This document shows positions 6,052 to 7,382 of a stretch of DNA of 7,382 nt, piece after piece. Source of the DNA: Alkaliphilus sp. GTDB taxonomy: Bacteria > Bacillota > Clostridia > Peptostreptococcales > Natronincolaceae. A model generated the notes under the pieces. The model was given only the letters and a program-made list of their open reading frames with translations, was not told the DNA's origin and searched no databases. The stretch spans positions 1 to 7,382 of the forward strand of contig JALNXC010000052.1 in the NCBI GenBank assembly GCA_023230535.1, read 5' to 3'. Within the stretch, counting starts at the first letter, position 1. The number at the start of each line of letters is the position of its first letter. The position numbers were made by a program, and so were the translations under genes.

Positions 6052-6600
6052 ATGGTTTATTGGAGCTTGATAGGACAATATGTTTTATTATTTTTAGTTG
6101 ACGGAATAGCAGGTTATTTTTTACAGCTTATGGCATATACACTGGCGATCCATGCGTTTAATAAAAGGCAAATTACTGTTAGAACTTTTTTCCTTATGAC
6201 GGTCATATTTTCTATATTTTCATTTGCGATAAGAAACATTCCATGTATAAAATTTGGCTATCATACAATTCTCATCACCATCATGTGCGTAATATTTAGC
6301 TATACACTATTTAAAACAGAAATATATCCTACAATACTTGCTGTGTTTTTAACGATGGTATCAAATCTTTTTTTTGAAGCATTAGTATTTGGAATATCTA
6401 TTAAAATTTTAGGGAATGAAAACTTCAGTAAATTTTTTGTTAATATCGAGACAACAGCTGAATTGATATGTAGAGCACTACTAGGTGTTCCCGCAAATAT
6501 TCTTCTTTTAATTGAAATGTTCATTATATATAAGTATTATTTAAAAAAGATTAAAAAGGATGGTTTGAACAGAGCAATCGGTGAAAACGATAATTTATAA
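6052..6600 (+). CDS. Five-helix integral membrane protein, sensor-like, no kinase domain
   Basis: A 182-residue, strongly hydrophobic protein. I place membrane segments at about 8-32, 44-60, 70-87, 91-117 and 138-161, followed by a lysine-rich tail (KKIKKDGLNR). The positive charges (NKRQITVR after helix 1, KKIKK at the end) predict N-terminus out and C-terminus in. The helix pattern resembles the membrane sensor half of GHKL/AgrC-type histidine kinases in Firmicutes, but no dimerisation or ATPase domain follows in any frame: the next 350 bases are non-coding or nearly so. The similarity is by general character, not by a defined motif. The ATG at 6052 is chosen because AGGGGG (6037-6042) lies 9 bases upstream; an in-frame TTG at 6025 would add nine residues but has no such site. 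It has its own promoter and is probably monocistronic. The function is unknown. Confidence 0.75.
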   Translation: MVYWSLIGQYVLLFLVDGIAGYFLQLMAYTLAIHAFNKRQITVRTFFLMTVIFSIFSFAIRNIPCIKFGYHTILITIMCVIFSYTLFKTEIYPTILAVFLTMVSNLFFEALVFGISIKILGNENFSKFFVNIETTAELICRALLGVPANILLLIEMFIIYKYYLKKIKKDGLNRAIGENDNL

Positions 6601-6953
6601 TAAATGTATCAAAAAACATCTTAATTTTAATAGGCGGGCCGAATGATAAAGAATGAGAAGAGATGAAGAAATACCCTGTGGACAGTGCGAAAATGATTTT
6701 AAATATTGAAAACCTGGATAATAATCGGAATTATACATTGTAAGGCATGCATGGCTACATGGGTTTGCTTTACGTTTTTCCCAAAATGTAACAGGGATAA
6801 TTTGTGTTGCATTTGTCTCGAAAAATTGGTAAACTCTTACCGAGGTAGTATCGTGGCGGAATTAGATAAGGCACAAAGTTTTCAAGCAATAATACAATAT
6901 CAATAAAAGTTAGATAAAACTTAAAGTAATCACTAGAAGGAAGGGATAGACCT
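6601..6953. other. Intergenic region before the cysteine synthase gene
   Basis: These 353 bases have no recognisable gene. They hold a palindrome at 6826-6843, a doubtful Cys-rich frame at 6751-6906 (51 codons, TAAGG 5 bases before its ATG), other frames under 30 codons, and a -10-like TACAAT at 6893-6898 with a weak -35 (GGCACA at 6870-6875, 17-base spacing) that may drive the downstream gene. No T-box or SAM riboswitch consensus was found, and no good terminator follows the membrane protein gene. Confidence 0.5.
6826..6843. repeat. Palindrome upstream of the cysteine synthase gene
   Basis: TTGGTAA (6826-6832) and TTACCGA (6837-6843) form a seven-pair inverted repeat with one G-U around a four-base loop. 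On the minus strand it is followed directly by TTTTT, as in a small terminator; on the plus strand it could be an operator or RNA hairpin about 110 bases upstream of the cysteine synthase start. Confidence 0.4.
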
Positions 6954-7382
6954 ATGAAAGTGACTGAAGCAGTATTGGATCTTATAGGCAATACACCCAT
7001 AATGAGCCTGAAAAAAATGACGGGCCTGAATATATATGCCAAGGCCGAATTCTTAAATCCCGGTGGAAGTATAAAGGATCGCGTGGCACAATTTATGATT
7101 GGGGAGGCCGAAAGACAGGGCAAGTTGAAACCGGGTATGACTATAATGGAACCGACATCGGGCAATACCGGTATAGGGCTCGCTCTTGTCGGTGTACAGA
7201 AAGGTTATAGGGTTGTAATAATAATGCCTGAAAATATGAGTGAGGAAAGGAAAAAGATTATTGCTGCGCTTGGCGCGGAACTTGTACTTACACCTGCGGA
7301 AAAGAGTATTGCAGGTACGGTAGAAGAAGCCGAGAAAAGGGCCAAGGCAGATTCTTCAATTTTTGTACCTCAGCAATTTGAA
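6954..7382 (+). CDS. cysK: Cysteine synthase (O-acetylserine sulfhydrylase family), 3' end outside window
   Basis: The first 143 codons of a pyridoxal-phosphate enzyme of the cysteine synthase / cystathionine beta-synthase family, which normally makes cysteine from O-acetylserine and sulfide in the cytoplasm. Visible signatures are IGNTPI (11-16), the cofactor lysine K41 in NPGGSIKDR (35-43), the substrate loop TSGNTG (68-73) in EPTSGNTGIGLAL, and MPENMSEERKK (92-102) with GAELVLTP following. AAGGAAGGG (6937-6945) ends 8 bases before the ATG. The frame stays open to the right edge; a full-length enzyme would be about 300 residues. O-phosphoserine-using and CysM variants share these motifs, so the exact substrate and the choice of cysK over cysM are not certain. 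No convincing promoter is directly upstream. Confidence 0.88.
   Translation, partial: MKVTEAVLDLIGNTPIMSLKKMTGLNIYAKAEFLNPGGSIKDRVAQFMIGEAERQGKLKPGMTIMEPTSGNTGIGLALVGVQKGYRVVIIMPENMSEERKKIIAALGAELVLTPAEKSIAGTVEEAEKRAKADSSIFVPQQFE

Noticed and set aside
6663..6743. 26-codon frame starting MKKYPVDSAK as a signal-peptide gene
   Set aside because: The purine run ends only two bases before the ATG, too close for a ribosome-binding site; there is no cyclic-lactone motif and no processing partner nearby.
6840..6860. T-box or SAM riboswitch core before cysteine synthase (CTCTTACCGAGG, GGTAGTATCGTGG)
   Set aside because: Only scattered resemblance; the T-box GGGTGGNACCGCG core and the SAM-I conserved blocks are absent, and no terminator/antiterminator follows.
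6770..7165. 131-codon minus-strand frame across the start of cysteine synthase
   Set aside because: It overlaps the well-supported 5' part of cysteine synthase and its ribosome-binding site, and has no recognisable domain.
1..7382. CRISPR array, insertion sequence, tRNA, rRNA or phage attachment site
   Set aside because: No regularly spaced direct repeats, transposase or integrase frames, cloverleaf or rRNA-like sequence seen on either strand.

Overview
The window looks like a piece of chromosome from a low-to-moderate G+C Gram-positive bacterium, most likely an anaerobic clostridial Firmicute. The grounds are strong purine-rich Shine-Dalgarno sites before nearly every gene, extended -10 promoters (TGnTATAAT), compact intrinsic terminators and the protein families present. 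This is inference; no marker gene is present. There is no rRNA, tRNA, CRISPR array, insertion sequence or phage module.

Layout. (1) At 15-1431 lies a tightly coupled pair related to TrpC (indole-3-glycerol-phosphate synthase) and TrpF (phosphoribosylanthranilate isomerase). Both keep their core catalytic residues but are clearly divergent, and no other trp gene is in view. (2) At 1591-2748, behind its own extended -10 promoter, is a stand-alone AlbA_2/GHKL-ATPase protein of the 'RecG-like/Schlafen-associated' regulator class. (3) Converging on it from the minus strand (2910-3134) is a 74-residue reading frame that appears to be a MATE-family multidrug efflux gene reduced to its first ~25 and last ~50 residues by an in-frame internal deletion, with promoter-like and terminator-like signals still around it. 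(4) Divergent from that remnant is a two-gene operon (3448-5706): an XRE-cupin regulator and a medium-chain-type acyl-CoA synthetase, closed by a strong intrinsic terminator. (5) A promoter and a ~110-nt leader containing a terminator-like hairpin precede a five-helix membrane protein (6052-6600) that resembles the sensor half of a histidine kinase but has no kinase domain. (6) After a 353-base region holding a palindrome and a doubtful Cys-rich small frame, the 5' part of a cysteine synthase gene (6954 onward) runs off the right edge.

The window is mainly metabolic with independent small transcription units. The points most worth a second look are the divergent TrpC/TrpF pair, the internally deleted MATE gene, and the orphan sensor-like membrane protein with its possible attenuator. 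I see no clear-cut new multi-gene system.
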